A DNA stretch of 64,000 bases from Pseudomonas eucalypticola (GTDB taxonomy: Bacteria; Pseudomonadota; Gammaproteobacteria; Pseudomonadales; Pseudomonadaceae), in NCBI RefSeq assembly GCF_013374995.1, contig NZ_CP056030.1, positions 1,086,501 through 1,150,500 on the forward strand, given 5' to 3'. A program made the position numbers and the translations under genes. Position 1 is the first letter of the stretch; the number at the start of each line of letters is the position of its first letter. Below, piece after piece: positions 1 to 9,565 of the stretch. The notes under the pieces are model-generated. The model saw only the letters and a list, made by a program, of their open reading frames with translations. It ran no database searches and was not told where the DNA came from.

Positions 1-862
1 CGTACCACATGTCCGAGAAGGTGCTGCCGATGATCCAGCCGGTGGGCTGGCCGCGGCCCATCTGTGCACTCATGTTCGGGGTGTACTGGGAAATGCTCAC
101 GCCGTAGGACTTGGACTGGTTGTAGCCCATGCTCGCCATCACGGTGTTGACCATGTAGGTCTCGGTGCCGCCCCAGGCCAGCAGGAACGGGCGGAACTCC
201 TTGGGCTCGCGGAAGGTGGAGGGGCCGTTGTCAGCCTCGCGCCAGCCCGTTACCCGCGTATCCCGGATGAACAGCTTGCCGTCGTTGACGATGAACGAGC
301 CACCTTCCTGGGACAGGCGCAGCTCCTTGGCCTGCTTGTCGATCTCGAACACGGCGTTGTGCCCGACCACGATCGGCAGCCGTGCCAGGTAGACGCCCGG
401 CGCGGTTTCGCGGATGTACTGCTTGGGCAGCTTCTTGACCAGTTCGGTGAGGTTGACGTAGCCGTCTTCGACGAAAATGGCCTGGGGAATGCCGTGCTGG
501 CGGTTCACCCATTCGGCCATCTTGTTGTCGCCGCCGATGAACTCCTTGAGCACGTCTTCCTGCAGCATGCGCTTGACCATGATCTTGCCCGGCTTGCGAC
601 GGTCGATCTTGGCGGCCACGGCCTGGGCGGTGTAGCCCGTCAGGTCGGGCAGTTTCGGCGCCGCCAGTTCCAGCGACTCCGGTGGCGCGGTGGTCACGGT
701 GTAGGTCTTGGCCTGTTGCAAGGTCTTGGCCTCATCGGCCGCCGGCGCGGGCGCAACAGCCGGGTGCGCGGCCGGCGCGCTGGCCAGGGCAGCGCCACTG
801 GCCAGCAGCAGGGCAGTGACCAGCAACGTCCTGGGCAACGGTAATCTGTGGGTGTTCATCAT
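1..862 (-). CDS. algG: Poly(mannuronate) C5-epimerase AlgG, N-terminal part (cut by window edge)
   Basis: Periplasmic enzyme that converts mannuronate to guluronate in the polymer and is part of the alginate export complex. Only about 287 N-terminal residues are present; the frame stays open to base 1, so the beta-helix with the catalytic residues lies outside. The product begins with MMNTHRLPLPRT followed by a hydrophobic signal peptide ending near ALASAPAA, then an Ala/Pro-rich linker. GGGAG lies upstream of tandem ATG codons (862 and 859); either could be the start. It follows algE by 26 bp in the same direction, the usual alginate operon order. Identification rests on this context and on remembered similarity of segments such as FIRDTRVTGWRE and WGGTETYMVNTVMASMG. 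Confidence 0.93.
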   Translation of the reverse strand, partial: MMNTHRLPLPRTLLVTALLLASGAALASAPAAHPAVAPAPAADEAKTLQQAKTYTVTTAPPESLELAAPKLPDLTGYTAQAVAAKIDRRKPGKIMVKRMLQEDVLKEFIGGDNKMAEWVNRQHGIPQAIFVEDGYVNLTELVKKLPKQYIRETAPGVYLARLPIVVGHNAVFEIDKQAKELRLSQEGGSFIVNDGKLFIRDTRVTGWREADNGPSTFREPKEFRPFLLAWGGTETYMVNTVMASMGYNQSKSYGVSISQYTPNMSAQMGRGQPTGWIIGSTFSDMWY

Positions 863-888
863 GTCATCGCACTCCCTTCGCAGTCGCA

Positions 889-2367
889 TCAGAAGCGCCA
901 GATCACGTCGATGAAGGCGCGGTGCATGTAGCTGTCCACTTCGCTGCCATACGCCGAGCCCGGTTTGAATACACCGGCGCGCAAGCGCACCAGCGCCGAT
1001 GGCTCGTCGAGGGACTGGCTCAAGGCTGCCGGCAGCAGGCCTTGCTTGAAGTACTTGGACACCACCAGGTCCATTTCCTGGCCCAGGTCCTTGTCCCCGT
1101 CAGCCAGTGGTAGCGAGCTGATGGAGGTGACGTCCGTGGGGTTTTCCGGGTCGAAGGTGGTGTTCACCGCGTCCAGGGTGTTGGTGCCGATGCCCTGGTT
1201 GCCGTCGACACGCCAGAATTTGTGGTAGATCAGGCTGGCGTCGTATTCGTCGCGCAGTTGCCAGGAGGCGAACAGCGAGGCGGTCTGGGTGTTGGCCATC
1301 TCGGCCTGGTAGGCTTCGCCGAAGCGGGCGACGCGGGCACGGGTACCGGTCCAGGTCGAGCGGTTGCTTTGCAGGCCGTTCTGTTCGTAGTCGCGGCTGG
1401 CACGCGAGTAGGCGCCGCCTACCTGCCAGTTCGGGTCAAGGTGCACGCGCAGGCCCAGGTCGGTGGCCCAGCCGTTGACGTGGCCGCTGCTCTTGTCGCC
1501 GGCCACGGTCTGGCCGTTCACCACGTTGCTGCCGATGCTGTCGCGGTTGCCGGACATGAACGTCAGGCTGCCCCAGTAGTTGATGTTGTTCAGGTTGTCG
1601 TGGTTGTAGGCGTCGCTGTCGGCTTCAAGGCCCAGCCAGGTCAGGTCGCCGGTGCTGCTCTTGTCCGAATCGTCGATGGCCTCGCCGGTATGGGGCAGGC
1701 TGCCGCTGTCATGGGTGTGGTGGGCGCGCAGGCCGACCCATTGGCCGGGGGTCCACTGGTACGAGACATCGCCGTAAGCGTGCAGCACGTCCTTGTCGCT
1801 GGCCGACAGCTCGGTGAGGTCGGTGCGGTATTCGCTGAAGCGCTCGGCAACGCCGGCATGGGCACGCAGCAGGGTGGTGTCGAAGTCCCAGTTCAGGGCT
1901 TCGATGTTGGTGTCTTTCCATTCGCCGTCGTCGTTGCGCAGGCGTTGGCGGCCGAACTTCAGGATCTCGCCGGGGTAGGGCGTGAAGCCGCTGTAGCCGA
2001 CCCAGAATTCGCGCATGGCCAGGTAGTTCTTTTTCTGCTCGCGGCCTTTGGCGGTGCTGTCGCTGGTGACATTGGATTCTTGCAAGGTATCGGTCTGGAT
2101 GGTGTCGGTGGCGGTGACCAACTGGCCCATCGCATAGGCGCTCCAGTCACCCCATTGGCCGTAGGCCCAAGGGCGCAGGTCCAGGCCCAGGCCGTTGACG
2201 TCGCCGCCGGAACGGGTGCCCAGGTCGCGGTCATCTTCCGATTGCAGGGTACCTTTGATCTCGATACCGAAATTCTGGTCGGCGGTCAGTGCCGCCAATG
2301 TCGGGCAGGACCACAGGGCGGCGAAGCCGAGGCCGATGCCGGCCTTCATCCATTGGTTCAACTTCAT
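889..2367 (-). CDS. algE: Alginate export outer-membrane porin AlgE
   Basis: Beta-barrel channel that passes alginate through the outer membrane. 492 residues, the normal AlgE length. A signal peptide (about residues 1-25, ending PTLAA) precedes a protein rich in alternating aromatic and polar strands and Tyr/Trp/Asp, and the chain ends in Trp-Arg-Phe, the C-terminal aromatic expected of BAM-assembled barrels. The start codon overlaps the algK stop by 4 bp (2364-2367), so the two are likely translationally coupled. Position between algK and algG agrees with the family. Nothing unusual seen. Confidence 0.95.
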   Translation of the reverse strand: MKLNQWMKAGIGLGFAALWSCPTLAALTADQNFGIEIKGTLQSEDDRDLGTRSGGDVNGLGLDLRPWAYGQWGDWSAYAMGQLVTATDTIQTDTLQESNVTSDSTAKGREQKKNYLAMREFWVGYSGFTPYPGEILKFGRQRLRNDDGEWKDTNIEALNWDFDTTLLRAHAGVAERFSEYRTDLTELSASDKDVLHAYGDVSYQWTPGQWVGLRAHHTHDSGSLPHTGEAIDDSDKSSTGDLTWLGLEADSDAYNHDNLNNINYWGSLTFMSGNRDSIGSNVVNGQTVAGDKSSGHVNGWATDLGLRVHLDPNWQVGGAYSRASRDYEQNGLQSNRSTWTGTRARVARFGEAYQAEMANTQTASLFASWQLRDEYDASLIYHKFWRVDGNQGIGTNTLDAVNTTFDPENPTDVTSISSLPLADGDKDLGQEMDLVVSKYFKQGLLPAALSQSLDEPSALVRLRAGVFKPGSAYGSEVDSYMHRAFIDVIWRF

Positions 2368-3782
2368 AGCGATTTGTCCTCACCGTCTTCGTCTTCCAGC
2401 GTCTGCAGGGCAATGCTGCTGTTCTGGTTCATGGCACCGCGCACTCGCTGTTCTTGCTGCAGCAGTTGCTGGGCCTGGGCGCGCTGGTCAGGTGACAGGG
2501 TGGTTTCCAGTTGCGTGGCCAGGTCCAGCACCGGCTGGGCCGGTTCGGGCTGGGCCTTGGCCAGTTGCACGAACAGGTAGGCGTACACCGGGTTTGGCTG
2601 GGTGCCACGGCCGCCCGAATACAGCTGGGCCAGGGCGAAGTCGGCGCTGGCCTGGCCACCGCGGGCCGCGACCAGCAGGTTGTCCACGGCCTTCTGTGGC
2701 TCGGGTTCGCCCAGGTAGCCACGGCGGTAGATCTGGCCCAGGTAGTAATGAGCGCTGACCTGGGTGGGCGCGGCAGCCTTGAGGTGCTGCTCGGCCTTCT
2801 TCGCGTCCGGCAGCACCAGCTTGCCTTCGTAGTAGACCTTGCCCAGCAGTAGCTCGGCGCGCGGCTGGTCGGCGTTGCGGCCCTTGTCCAGGTATTCCAT
2901 CATCTTGTCGACGTCACCCAGTTCCGGGAAGTCGTACAGCAACTGCGCCAGGCTGACCCACGAGGCCGGGTACACCGGGGCGATCTTTTCCAGCATCGCC
3001 TGGGCGGTTTTTTCGTCGGTCTGGCCCAGGGTGGCATCCCCCAGCACGCGAGCGACGGCGTCCACGCGCATCGCTGGAACCGCGCCGCGAGCGTAGGCGG
3101 CCTGCAACTGCGCGAGCAAGGCTTGCTGGCGGTCGGTCTGCTGGCGTTTCTGGTACACGGTGGCCAGTTCCACGTAGCACACGTCAGCCACGTTCAAGGC
3201 CTTGCGGCACAGGTTTTCGACGTCGTCCAGGTGCTGGTCGTAGGTGCCCTGGATGCGGTACACCAGGACTTGCGCCAGGTTGGCTTCGGCGTAGCCGGCG
3301 GCCTGCCACTGGTTGATCTTTTCCTGGGCGTTCACGCCCGGGAAGGTATTGGGGTATTGCAGGTAGAGCATGGCCAGTGGCGTCAGGGTGTTGCCCTCGC
3401 CATTGGCAAACGCTTTCTTCAGCAGGCCTTCGGCTTCACGCTGTTCGGCCTCGGTGGGGTGCGGCTTGAGGGCCAGCAGGCGGCCCAGGCGAGCCTGGGC
3501 CCGCGGCGAGGTATCGGCCGCGGCGCGGTAGGTGGCCTCGGCCTGGCGCAGTTGCTCGGGGTCGCGGGTGCCCACCTGGATATCGGCCAGGCCCACCTGG
3601 GCTTCGGTGTAGCCCAGGTCTGCCAGTTGCTGATAGTTCTGCTGGGCCAGCGCCGTGTCGCCACGTTTCAAGGCTTCGTTGGCCAGACGCTGGTCCGGCA
3701 GGCCCGCGCAACCGGCCAGGCCGATGGCGACGGCCAGGCCCAACAGCGCCGATCCTGGCAATATTCTTAGAGTGCTAGCCAC
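2364..3782 (-). CDS. algK: Alginate biosynthesis lipoprotein AlgK (Sel1/TPR repeats)
   Basis: Outer-membrane-anchored periplasmic scaffold that helps AlgE localise and links it to the rest of the export complex. 472 residues. The N-terminus is a lipoprotein signal with lipobox Leu-Ala-Gly-Cys at residues 22-25; the rest is helical and rich in Sel1-like repeats, for example [25 protein letters not shown] and [14 protein letters not shown]. The ATG at 3782 is chosen because the lipobox follows at the right distance. It lies 22 bp downstream of alg44 and overlaps algE by 4 bp, within the alginate operon. Confidence 0.94.
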   Translation of the reverse strand: MASTLRILPGSALLGLAVAIGLAGCAGLPDQRLANEALKRGDTALAQQNYQQLADLGYTEAQVGLADIQVGTRDPEQLRQAEATYRAAADTSPRAQARLGRLLALKPHPTEAEQREAEGLLKKAFANGEGNTLTPLAMLYLQYPNTFPGVNAQEKINQWQAAGYAEANLAQVLVYRIQGTYDQHLDDVENLCRKALNVADVCYVELATVYQKRQQTDRQQALLAQLQAAYARGAVPAMRVDAVARVLGDATLGQTDEKTAQAMLEKIAPVYPASWVSLAQLLYDFPELGDVDKMMEYLDKGRNADQPRAELLLGKVYYEGKLVLPDAKKAEQHLKAAAPTQVSAHYYLGQIYRRGYLGEPEPQKAVDNLLVAARGGQASADFALAQLYSGGRGTQPNPVYAYLFVQLAKAQPEPAQPVLDLATQLETTLSPDQRAQAQQLLQQEQRVRGAMNQNSSIALQTLEDEDGEDKSL

Positions 3783-3804
3783 AGGTGTTCTCCTCGATTC
3801 CGGC

Positions 3805-4971
3805 TTACTGGCCAGCGGCCATGGCTTTGTCCATCAGCCAGTTCAGCGACGGCCCACGGTCGCTGCTGACATCGACGGCACGGCCGGTGAGGTTGCTGTT
3901 CAGTGGCTCGTCGGGCTGGATCTGCACGCGCAGGTCCGAGGACAGGTCCAGTGGGTTGATGCTGGTGGCGTTGACCACCTTGCCGTGGCGTACGGTGTCG
4001 TCGCCGGCCACCTGGAAGTTCACCGCGGTGCCCGGGGTGATGTCGCCGAACTGCCGGTAGGCAAAGCGTGCTTCGACGTTGGCGGTGGTGTTGCGCGGTA
4101 CCAGGGTGAAGATCACATCGCCCTTGCTGGCGTACTGGCCGTCGGCGACCAGTTGCTGGCCCACGGTGCAGTCGCAGGGCGAGGTGAGGGTGCCGGTCAT
4201 TTGCTTGCCGAACAGTTCGGTGATCTTCTCGGGTTGCAGCTGGTCGGGGTCCAGGTTGCCTTTGAGCACGTCGAGCATGCTGGTGCTGAACGTGGCCAAC
4301 GGTGCGCCCTTGGGGGCCACGCCGTTGGCGCCTACCAGACTTTGCACAGTGCCGTCGCGTGGCATGGTGATGTTCATCGAGGGCGCCGACACCAGGCCCG
4401 CCTGGGCATGGGTCACGAAATACAGGCCATACACCGACTTGAGCACGAAACCGAAAGCTGCCAGGCCCACCACGAACACGCCGGCGCTGAAGGTCACGGC
4501 GCGCAGCCGGGCCATGGCCGACTGGCCGGCACCGACTTTCTTGTCGCGGCGGGCCTTGGTGAAGTTGTCACGTTGCAGGGTGCCCAGCACGTCGCCGACG
4601 CTGATGATCTCGCCACTCAGGTGCGAGGTGATCAGGTGGCGCATGGTGGCGATGTCCTGCTGTTCCAGGTTCTGGAACTGGCAACCGACACGGCCGGTGG
4701 CATCGTTGTAGGAGCGCACCTGGAATTCGATATCCATGCCCAGGCCCAGGGTGTCGATGACGAACATCAGGCGCCCGCGGTGCACTTCGCCTTCTTTCAG
4801 CGGCTTGGGCGCGTTGAACGCCAGGCCGCCGGCCGACAGGTCTTCGATGCGAACCTCGATGGTTTCGCGGTTGGGCCCCTGGTAGCGCAGCTTGGCGGGC
4901 AGCTTGACCCGGGCATGCTGGCGCTGGGCTTCGGATTCATGCACAACGTTCACGTTCACGGCATTATTCAT
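3805..4971 (-). CDS. alg44: Alginate polymerase co-factor Alg44, PilZ c-di-GMP receptor
   Basis: Inner-membrane protein that senses c-di-GMP and activates polymerisation by Alg8. 388 residues. The N-terminal PilZ domain shows both binding motifs: Arg17-xxx-Arg21 (RQHAR) and Asp44-x-Ser-x-x-Gly49 (DLSAGG). One transmembrane helix lies at about residues 159-182, followed by a periplasmic membrane-fusion-like region with an SPCDCTV segment. The intact PilZ motifs imply that alginate polymerisation here is c-di-GMP dependent. It sits between alg8 (35 bp upstream) and algK, as in known operons. Confidence 0.95.
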   Translation of the reverse strand: MNNAVNVNVVHESEAQRQHARVKLPAKLRYQGPNRETIEVRIEDLSAGGLAFNAPKPLKEGEVHRGRLMFVIDTLGLGMDIEFQVRSYNDATGRVGCQFQNLEQQDIATMRHLITSHLSGEIISVGDVLGTLQRDNFTKARRDKKVGAGQSAMARLRAVTFSAGVFVVGLAAFGFVLKSVYGLYFVTHAQAGLVSAPSMNITMPRDGTVQSLVGANGVAPKGAPLATFSTSMLDVLKGNLDPDQLQPEKITELFGKQMTGTLTSPCDCTVGQQLVADGQYASKGDVIFTLVPRNTTANVEARFAYRQFGDITPGTAVNFQVAGDDTVRHGKVVNATSINPLDLSSDLRVQIQPDEPLNSNLTGRAVDVSSDRGPSLNWLMDKAMAAGQ

Positions 4972-5006
4972 GGCGGTATTTCCTACTTAATCCATTAGTG
5001 TCCGGC

Positions 5007-6488
5007 TCACACGATCACGAACAGCACAGCGACGAAGATGCTGGCGGCCGAGAACGTCATGGTCCGGGAAGACCAGGTGTTGAACCATTGTTGAAAGCTG
5101 GCGAGATCACGTTTGAGCACGGTGGGCTGGCGCGTCCAGGACTGCTTGTCGAGGCGGAAGAAGACATAGATCTTCATCAGTGCGCCGACGATCTGGTTGT
5201 AATACAGGATCACCGGATAGGCAGGCCCCACCGAGTGCCCTGAGCACAACAACATGACGGTCAGGATCAATCGGGTGATGCCGATCCACAGCAGGTAACC
5301 CAGCAGGAACGCGATGTTGAATTTCAACGTGGCGATGATGGCCACGGTCAGGCCCAGCAGGCTGGTCCACATGGACACACGCTGGTCGAACAGCACGATG
5401 CTGGTGAACACCCCCAGGCGGCGCACGCCCAGGCCCAGGGCACGGGAGTTCTGGCGCAGGTTGTTGCCATACCAGCGGTACATCAGTTTGCGGCTGGCCT
5501 TCAGGAAGCTCTTTTCCGGCGGGTGTTCCACGGTGTTGATCGCGGCATCCGGCACGTAGAAGGTGTCGTAGCCAAGGCGCATCAGGCTGAACCAGCTCGA
5601 CTTGTCGTCGCCGGTCAGGAACTTGAAGCGGCCCAGGCGCCAATGTTCAAGCGAGTCGCTTTCCACATCGGCGATGAACTCGGGGTTGGTGACCACGGTG
5701 GCGCGGAACACCGACATGCGCCCGGTCATGGTCAGCACGCGCTTGGACAGGGCCATCGAGCACATGTTGATGTGGCGCTGGGCGAAACGCAGCTTGTGCC
5801 ATTCGCTCATGATGTAGCCGCCGCGCACTTCGCAGAATTCGTTGGTGGTCAGGCCGCCGACGTTTTCGTAGAGCTTGAACCAGGGCACGGTCTTGCGCAC
5901 GCAGCCCTCGGCCAGCACGGTGTCGCCGTCGATCACCGCCACTACCGCGTTTTCGTCGGGCAGGTGGCGGGAGATGGCACGGAAACCGAAGGCCAGGCCA
6001 TCGCGCTTGCCGGTACCGGCGATGCGCACGAAGTCCAGGGAGACGCGGTCAGGCGGGGCCATCTTGGCCCACAGCGCCTTGACCAGCAGTTCATCGGACA
6101 TTTCCACCAGCGAGCAGACCACCGTGGTGGGGTAGCCACACTCGATGGCCTCGCGGATCACCGAGCTGTACACCTGGGCGGTGGTCAGCGCGTCGATGCG
6201 AAAACTGGTGACCATCAGGAACACATGGCTGGGGGCGGCGGCGTCGCCCAGTTTCTGCACCTTGCGGCGCAGGTGCGGGTAGACCACGTACAGGAACAGC
6301 ATGCCCCGCACGAAGTGCGTGGCGCCCATGGAGTAGCGCCAGATACCCACGGCGCCCACCAGGAAAATGAAGTCTTTCGACTGCGAGTCGAAAAGAGTCG
6401 TTGGCAACGCCAAGGCGATTGCCATCAGCAATGTCAGGTAGAACAACCATCCGGCGGCCTGGAGAAGACCGTGTTTTAGCCTGTGCAT
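5007..6488 (-). CDS. alg8: Alginate polymerase catalytic subunit Alg8 (GT2 glycosyltransferase)
   Basis: Membrane glycosyltransferase that polymerises GDP-mannuronate into polymannuronate. 493 residues. Hydrophobic segments near the N-terminus (about 11-30 and 40-70) and four or so in the last 150 residues flank a cytosolic GT2 domain with the Asp-x-Asp motif (IDGDT, D187 and D189) and a TGDDKSSW motif near residue 292. It needs Alg44 bound to c-di-GMP. A 72-bp gap with a strong hairpin separates it from algD, so its expression relative to algD may be tuned at RNA level. Confidence 0.95.
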   Translation of the reverse strand: MHRLKHGLLQAAGWLFYLTLLMAIALALPTTLFDSQSKDFIFLVGAVGIWRYSMGATHFVRGMLFLYVVYPHLRRKVQKLGDAAAPSHVFLMVTSFRIDALTTAQVYSSVIREAIECGYPTTVVCSLVEMSDELLVKALWAKMAPPDRVSLDFVRIAGTGKRDGLAFGFRAISRHLPDENAVVAVIDGDTVLAEGCVRKTVPWFKLYENVGGLTTNEFCEVRGGYIMSEWHKLRFAQRHINMCSMALSKRVLTMTGRMSVFRATVVTNPEFIADVESDSLEHWRLGRFKFLTGDDKSSWFSLMRLGYDTFYVPDAAINTVEHPPEKSFLKASRKLMYRWYGNNLRQNSRALGLGVRRLGVFTSIVLFDQRVSMWTSLLGLTVAIIATLKFNIAFLLGYLLWIGITRLILTVMLLCSGHSVGPAYPVILYYNQIVGALMKIYVFFRLDKQSWTRQPTVLKRDLASFQQWFNTWSSRTMTFSAASIFVAVLFVIV

Positions 6489-6527
6489 GATCTGCGTCCG
6501 TATCGATTGTCGGGCAAGGGGTAGAGC

Positions 6528-6553
6528 GGGCCTGCCGGCGAACCGGCAGGCCC
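6528..6553 (-). other. Stem-loop between algD and alg8
   Basis: Perfect 11-bp GC-rich stem (GGGCCTGCCGG pairing with CCGGCAGGCCC) closed by a 4-base loop that reads UUCG in the minus-strand transcript. It lies in the 72-bp gap between the algD stop and the alg8 start. No U-run follows on the minus strand, so a plain intrinsic terminator is unlikely; a 3'-end protecting or attenuating hairpin is more plausible. Confidence 0.6.
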
Positions 6554-6560
6554 CGCGGCC

Positions 6561-7877
6561 TTACCAGCAGATGCCTTCGGTGCGAGCTTCCGGGCAGGTG
6601 GTCTTGGGCATGAAGCCCACCAGGTCGATGACCTGCTTGCCGTGCGGCACCGCCTCGACCAGCGAACGGAATTTCTCGTCGCGGTTACCCAGGATGATCA
6701 CGTCGGAGTTGTTGATCACGCCGTCGAAGTCCGAGTCCAGCAGCGAGGACACGTGCGGGATCTTCGATTCGATGTAGTCCTTGTTGGCACCGTGGACGCG
6801 GGCGTATTCGACGTTGCTGTCGTAGATCTTCAGCTCGAAGCCCTTGCCGATCAGCATCTCGGCCAGTTCCACCAGCGGGCTTTCGCGCAGGTCGTCGGTG
6901 CCGGCCTTGAAGCTCAGGCCCAGCAGGGCGACCTTGCGCTTGTCGTGGCTGGAGATGATGTCGAAGGCGTTCTGCACCTGGGACACGTTGCTGCGCATCA
7001 GCGAGTTGAGCAGCGGGGCATCCACGTCCAGGGAGCTGGCGCGGTAGGTCAGGGCACGCACATCCTTGGGCAGGCACGAACCGCCAAAGGCGAAGCCTGG
7101 GCGCATGTAGTACTGGGACAGGTTCAGGGCCTTGTCCTGGCAGACCACGTCCATCACTTCACGGCCATCGACGCCCACGGCCTTGGCGATGTTGCCGATC
7201 TCGTTGGCGAAGGTCACCTTGGTGGCGTGCCATACGTTGCAGGTGTACTTGATCATCTCGGCCACTTCGATGTCCTTGCGGATGATCGGTGCGTCGAGTT
7301 CTTCGTACAGCGATTGCAGGGCATCGCCAGAGGCCTGGTCGAACTCGCCGATGACGGTCATCGGTGGGTGGTCGTAGTCCTTGATGGCGGTGGATTCCCG
7401 CAGGAACTCAGGGTTTACGGCCACGCCGAAGTCGACGCCGGCTTTCTTGCCCGAGCAGTCTTCCAGAATCGGGATGACCACGTTCTTGACGGTGCCTGGC
7501 AACACGGTGCTGCGCACGACGATGGTGTGGCGCGACGTCTTTTCACGCAGCACGAAACCGATTTCACGGCACACCGATTCGATGTAGTTGAGTTCCAGGT
7601 CGCCATTCTTTTTGCTGGGGGTACCGACGCAGAGCATCGACAGGTCAGTGGCGCGAATGGCCTCCGAAAAGTCGGTGGTACCGCGCAGGCGGCCGCTCTG
7701 AATCCCTTGTGCCAGAAGTGCTTCCAGGCCCGGTTCGACGATAGGCGATTTGCCGTTGTTGATTAGGTCAATCTTGGCCTTGGAAATATCCACGCCAACA
7801 ACGTCGTGACCGCGTGCAGACAGGCAACCGGCACAGACTGCACCGACATAACCCAAACCGAAGATGCTGATACGCAT
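6561..7877 (-). CDS. algD: GDP-mannose 6-dehydrogenase AlgD
   Basis: Oxidises GDP-mannose to GDP-mannuronate with two NAD+, the committed step of alginate synthesis. 438 residues. The N-terminus MRISIFGLGYVGAV is the Rossmann NAD-binding loop, and GFAFGGSCLPKD carries the catalytic Cys at residue 268. The ATG at 7877 is chosen over an in-frame GTG at 7886 because the Shine-Dalgarno AGGTG overlaps that GTG and sits correctly for the ATG. First gene of the alginate operon, behind an unusually long upstream region with an AlgU-like promoter. Confidence 0.96.
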   Translation of the reverse strand: MRISIFGLGYVGAVCAGCLSARGHDVVGVDISKAKIDLINNGKSPIVEPGLEALLAQGIQSGRLRGTTDFSEAIRATDLSMLCVGTPSKKNGDLELNYIESVCREIGFVLREKTSRHTIVVRSTVLPGTVKNVVIPILEDCSGKKAGVDFGVAVNPEFLRESTAIKDYDHPPMTVIGEFDQASGDALQSLYEELDAPIIRKDIEVAEMIKYTCNVWHATKVTFANEIGNIAKAVGVDGREVMDVVCQDKALNLSQYYMRPGFAFGGSCLPKDVRALTYRASSLDVDAPLLNSLMRSNVSQVQNAFDIISSHDKRKVALLGLSFKAGTDDLRESPLVELAEMLIGKGFELKIYDSNVEYARVHGANKDYIESKIPHVSSLLDSDFDGVINNSDVIILGNRDEKFRSLVEAVPHGKQVIDLVGFMPKTTCPEARTEGICW

Positions 7878-8248
7878 CGCATTCACCTCATGTGTTATCG
7901 CGCCGACTCAACAAGTAAGAGCCGGACCGGGTTTTAATTAACCAGCAGTATTCGCGCACTCGGAAACGTGACAAATAGATGTCATGGTCCCGCTTGCAGG
8001 CATATTTAAATATTGAGTGCGCACCATAATGCACTCAACAAGAGCAGCGCTTGGCCGTTTAGTGGGCGTGTGCCCTGATGTGTAGCCAGCCTGTATTACA
8101 AAGACGACTTCCCAGCTTGCAGTGCCGACTGCGATCTTGGCGGAACGCCAATGAAATCAAGCACTAAGACGCTTTGCAGGAGCTCGGTATACGAGGCTCT
8201 GGCCTGGCCAATTCGAAGACTACTTTTGGTGCGTTCTCTCCTGAGATC

Positions 8249-8284
8249 AACTTTGGGTCATTCACACTCTGTGTAATCAAAGTT
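8249..8284. promoter_or_regulatory. Dyad in the algD leader
   Basis: AACTTTG at 8249-8255 is mirrored by CAAAGTT at 8278-8284, and the centre holds ACAC-TCT-GTGT (8264-8274). The site is about 370-405 bp upstream of the algD start and downstream of the proposed transcription start, so it could be a protein-binding dyad or an RNA hairpin in the leader. The function is unknown. Confidence 0.35.
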
Positions 8285-8365
8285 TCACGAGCTCCCTGCT
8301 CAACACTATTTCCCATCTTGCTGTAGGTCATCTCTCACATGGCGCTCAAGAATCGTTACGGGTGG

Positions 8366-8394
8366 TATGAGCAGCAGTCTTTGCGATTAGTTCC
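8366..8394 (-). promoter_or_regulatory. Candidate AlgU (sigma-E type) promoter of algD
   Basis: On the minus strand GGAACTA (8388-8394) is followed by 17 bases and TCATA (8366-8370). The P. aeruginosa algD promoter, from memory, is GAACTT-N17-TCCTA, so spacing is identical and each hexamer differs at one position; the spacer also shares a TCGCAnAGA run. It would give a leader of roughly 480 bases. It resembles the AlgU pattern, but no start site has been mapped here. Confidence 0.55.
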
Positions 8395-8535
8395 TGACCC
8401 CATTCGCGGCCAATGACAAAATCTTCACGTTTTTCATCTGTACAAATACTTGCACAGTGATAGCACGGTCAGGTTTCGCCCTTTGGATCAGGGGAGTTGC
8501 GCGAGCGTCATATTTTTGTGCCAGTACTCAAAAAA

Positions 8536-8608
8536 AAGTCGTCAAAAAAAGCGAAGTTTCCTGAACCTGAGCTGAATAGCGGACGGCAATCATCTAATTT
8601 GACGACTT
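8536..8608. repeat. Separated 11-bp inverted repeat in algD far-upstream region
   Basis: AAGTCGTCAAA at 8536-8546 is the exact reverse complement of TTTGACGACTT at 8598-8608. The arms are 51 bp apart, which fits a looped operator better than an RNA hairpin. It lies about 660-730 bp upstream of algD. No known regulator motif was recognised. Confidence 0.35.
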
Positions 8609-8663
8609 ATTGGCGCCAAAATACTGACCGGTAGTGGCAATGTGGACTTTTTGGTGGGGGTAA

Positions 8664-8697
8664 CGGTGCGCGTTTTGTAGGACAAAAACACGCACCG
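8664..8697 (-). terminator. Hairpin after yaaA
   Basis: CGGTGCGCGTTTTGT (8664-8678), a 3-base loop, and ACAAAAACACGCACCG (8682-8697) form a long stem with one bulge just downstream of the yaaA stop. A clear U-run is lacking on the minus strand, so termination strength is uncertain. Confidence 0.5.
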
Positions 8698-8707
8698 AAA
8701 AGAGGCT

Positions 8708-9487
8708 TCAGTCGGCGGGATGGTCGCGCAGAAACACCAGATGATCCGGTTTGGAATGGTCGGCACTGAAGTAGTATCCGTGCGCGTCGAAACGCTTCAG
8801 TGATTCCACGTCGTTGATGCGTTCCTGGATGACAAAACGGCTCATCATGCCCCGCGCTTTCTTGGCATAGAAACTGATGATCTTGTAGTGGCCGTTCTTC
8901 AGGTCCCTGAATTCGGTGTTGATGATGCGTGCCTTCAGAGCCGTTCGCTTCACCGCCGAGAAGTACTCGGTGGAAGCCAGGTTCAGCAGCAGGTCGTCCC
9001 CTTGCTCGGCCAGCGCCTCGTTCAGCCATTCGCTGATGCGTGTGCCCCAGAAGGCATACAGGTCCTTGCCACGGGCGTTGGCCAGCTTGGTGCCCATTTC
9101 CAGGCGATAGGGCTGCATCAGGTCCAGCGGGCGCAGGAGGCCATACAGGCCGGACAGCATGCGCAAGTGATCTTGGGCATAGGTGAAATCGGCGTCGGCC
9201 AGCGTGGTGGCATCGAGCCCGGTGTACACATCCCCCTTGAACGCCAGCAGCGCCTGCTTGGCGTTGTCGGGCGTGAACGCGGGGTTCCAGCTGCCGAAGC
9301 GCGCGGCGTTCAGGCCGGCCAGTTTGTCGGACAGGTGCATCAGCTCGCTGATCTGCGCCGGCGCCAGCTCGCGCAGGATCTGGATCAGTTCCTGGCTGTG
9401 GTCCAGGTACTGGGGTTGGGTAAAACGGTCGGTGACCGGGGTTGTTTCGTAATCCAGGGTCTTGGCGGGGGAAATCACCGTCAGCAT
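8708..9487 (-). CDS. yaaA: Peroxide-stress protein YaaA (UPF0246/DUF328)
   Basis: Cytosolic protein of the YaaA family, which in E. coli limits free iron and DNA damage during hydrogen peroxide stress. 259 residues, the usual length (E. coli 258). Family features seen: the N-terminus [13 protein letters not shown] and the central [15 protein letters not shown] segment. The ATG at 9487 is chosen because the family begins at [10 protein letters not shown]; the frame runs further upstream only as noise over the neighbouring gene. It is divergent from the NodB-like gene, sharing a gap of about 80 bp. Confidence 0.93.
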   Translation of the reverse strand: MLTVISPAKTLDYETTPVTDRFTQPQYLDHSQELIQILRELAPAQISELMHLSDKLAGLNAARFGSWNPAFTPDNAKQALLAFKGDVYTGLDATTLADADFTYAQDHLRMLSGLYGLLRPLDLMQPYRLEMGTKLANARGKDLYAFWGTRISEWLNEALAEQGDDLLLNLASTEYFSAVKRTALKARIINTEFRDLKNGHYKIISFYAKKARGMMSRFVIQERINDVESLKRFDAHGYYFSADHSKPDHLVFLRDHPAD

Positions 9488-9565
9488 GAAATCGTCTCCA
9501 TTTATCGTGGGCGCGATTTTAGGGGGTGGGGGCTGGGAACTCCATCTATTAGGGTAATAGCGTTT

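Larger units (their letters stand above)
7887..8663. other. algD upstream control region, no gene
   Basis: About 780 bp between algD and the yaaA 3' hairpin without a credible reading frame, with lower GC than the genes beside it. It holds the candidate AlgU promoter (8366-8394), a dyad at 8249-8284 and an 11-bp inverted repeat at 8536-8608, each listed separately. Long upstream regions bound by several regulators are known for algD in P. aeruginosa. I did not find a clear AlgR-type or AmrZ-type site by eye. Confidence 0.7.

Noticed and set aside
1222..2580. 452-codon plus-strand frame opposite algE
   Set aside because: Antisense shadow of algE with repetitive Val/Ala/Gly noise.
8271..8287. 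GAAACTT near 8281-8287 (minus strand) as AlgU -35 box
   Set aside because: The nearest -10-like TGTGA is only 13 bases away, too short a spacer.
8500..8523. TGGCAC on the minus strand upstream of algD as a sigma-54 promoter
   Set aside because: The base pair 10 bases after GG is TG, not GC, so the -12 element is absent.
8551..8560. GGAAACTT on the minus strand as an alternative AlgU -35 box for algD
   Set aside because: It has an extra A in the hexamer and no TCnnA-like -10 at 16-17 bases; the 8366-8394 site fits better.
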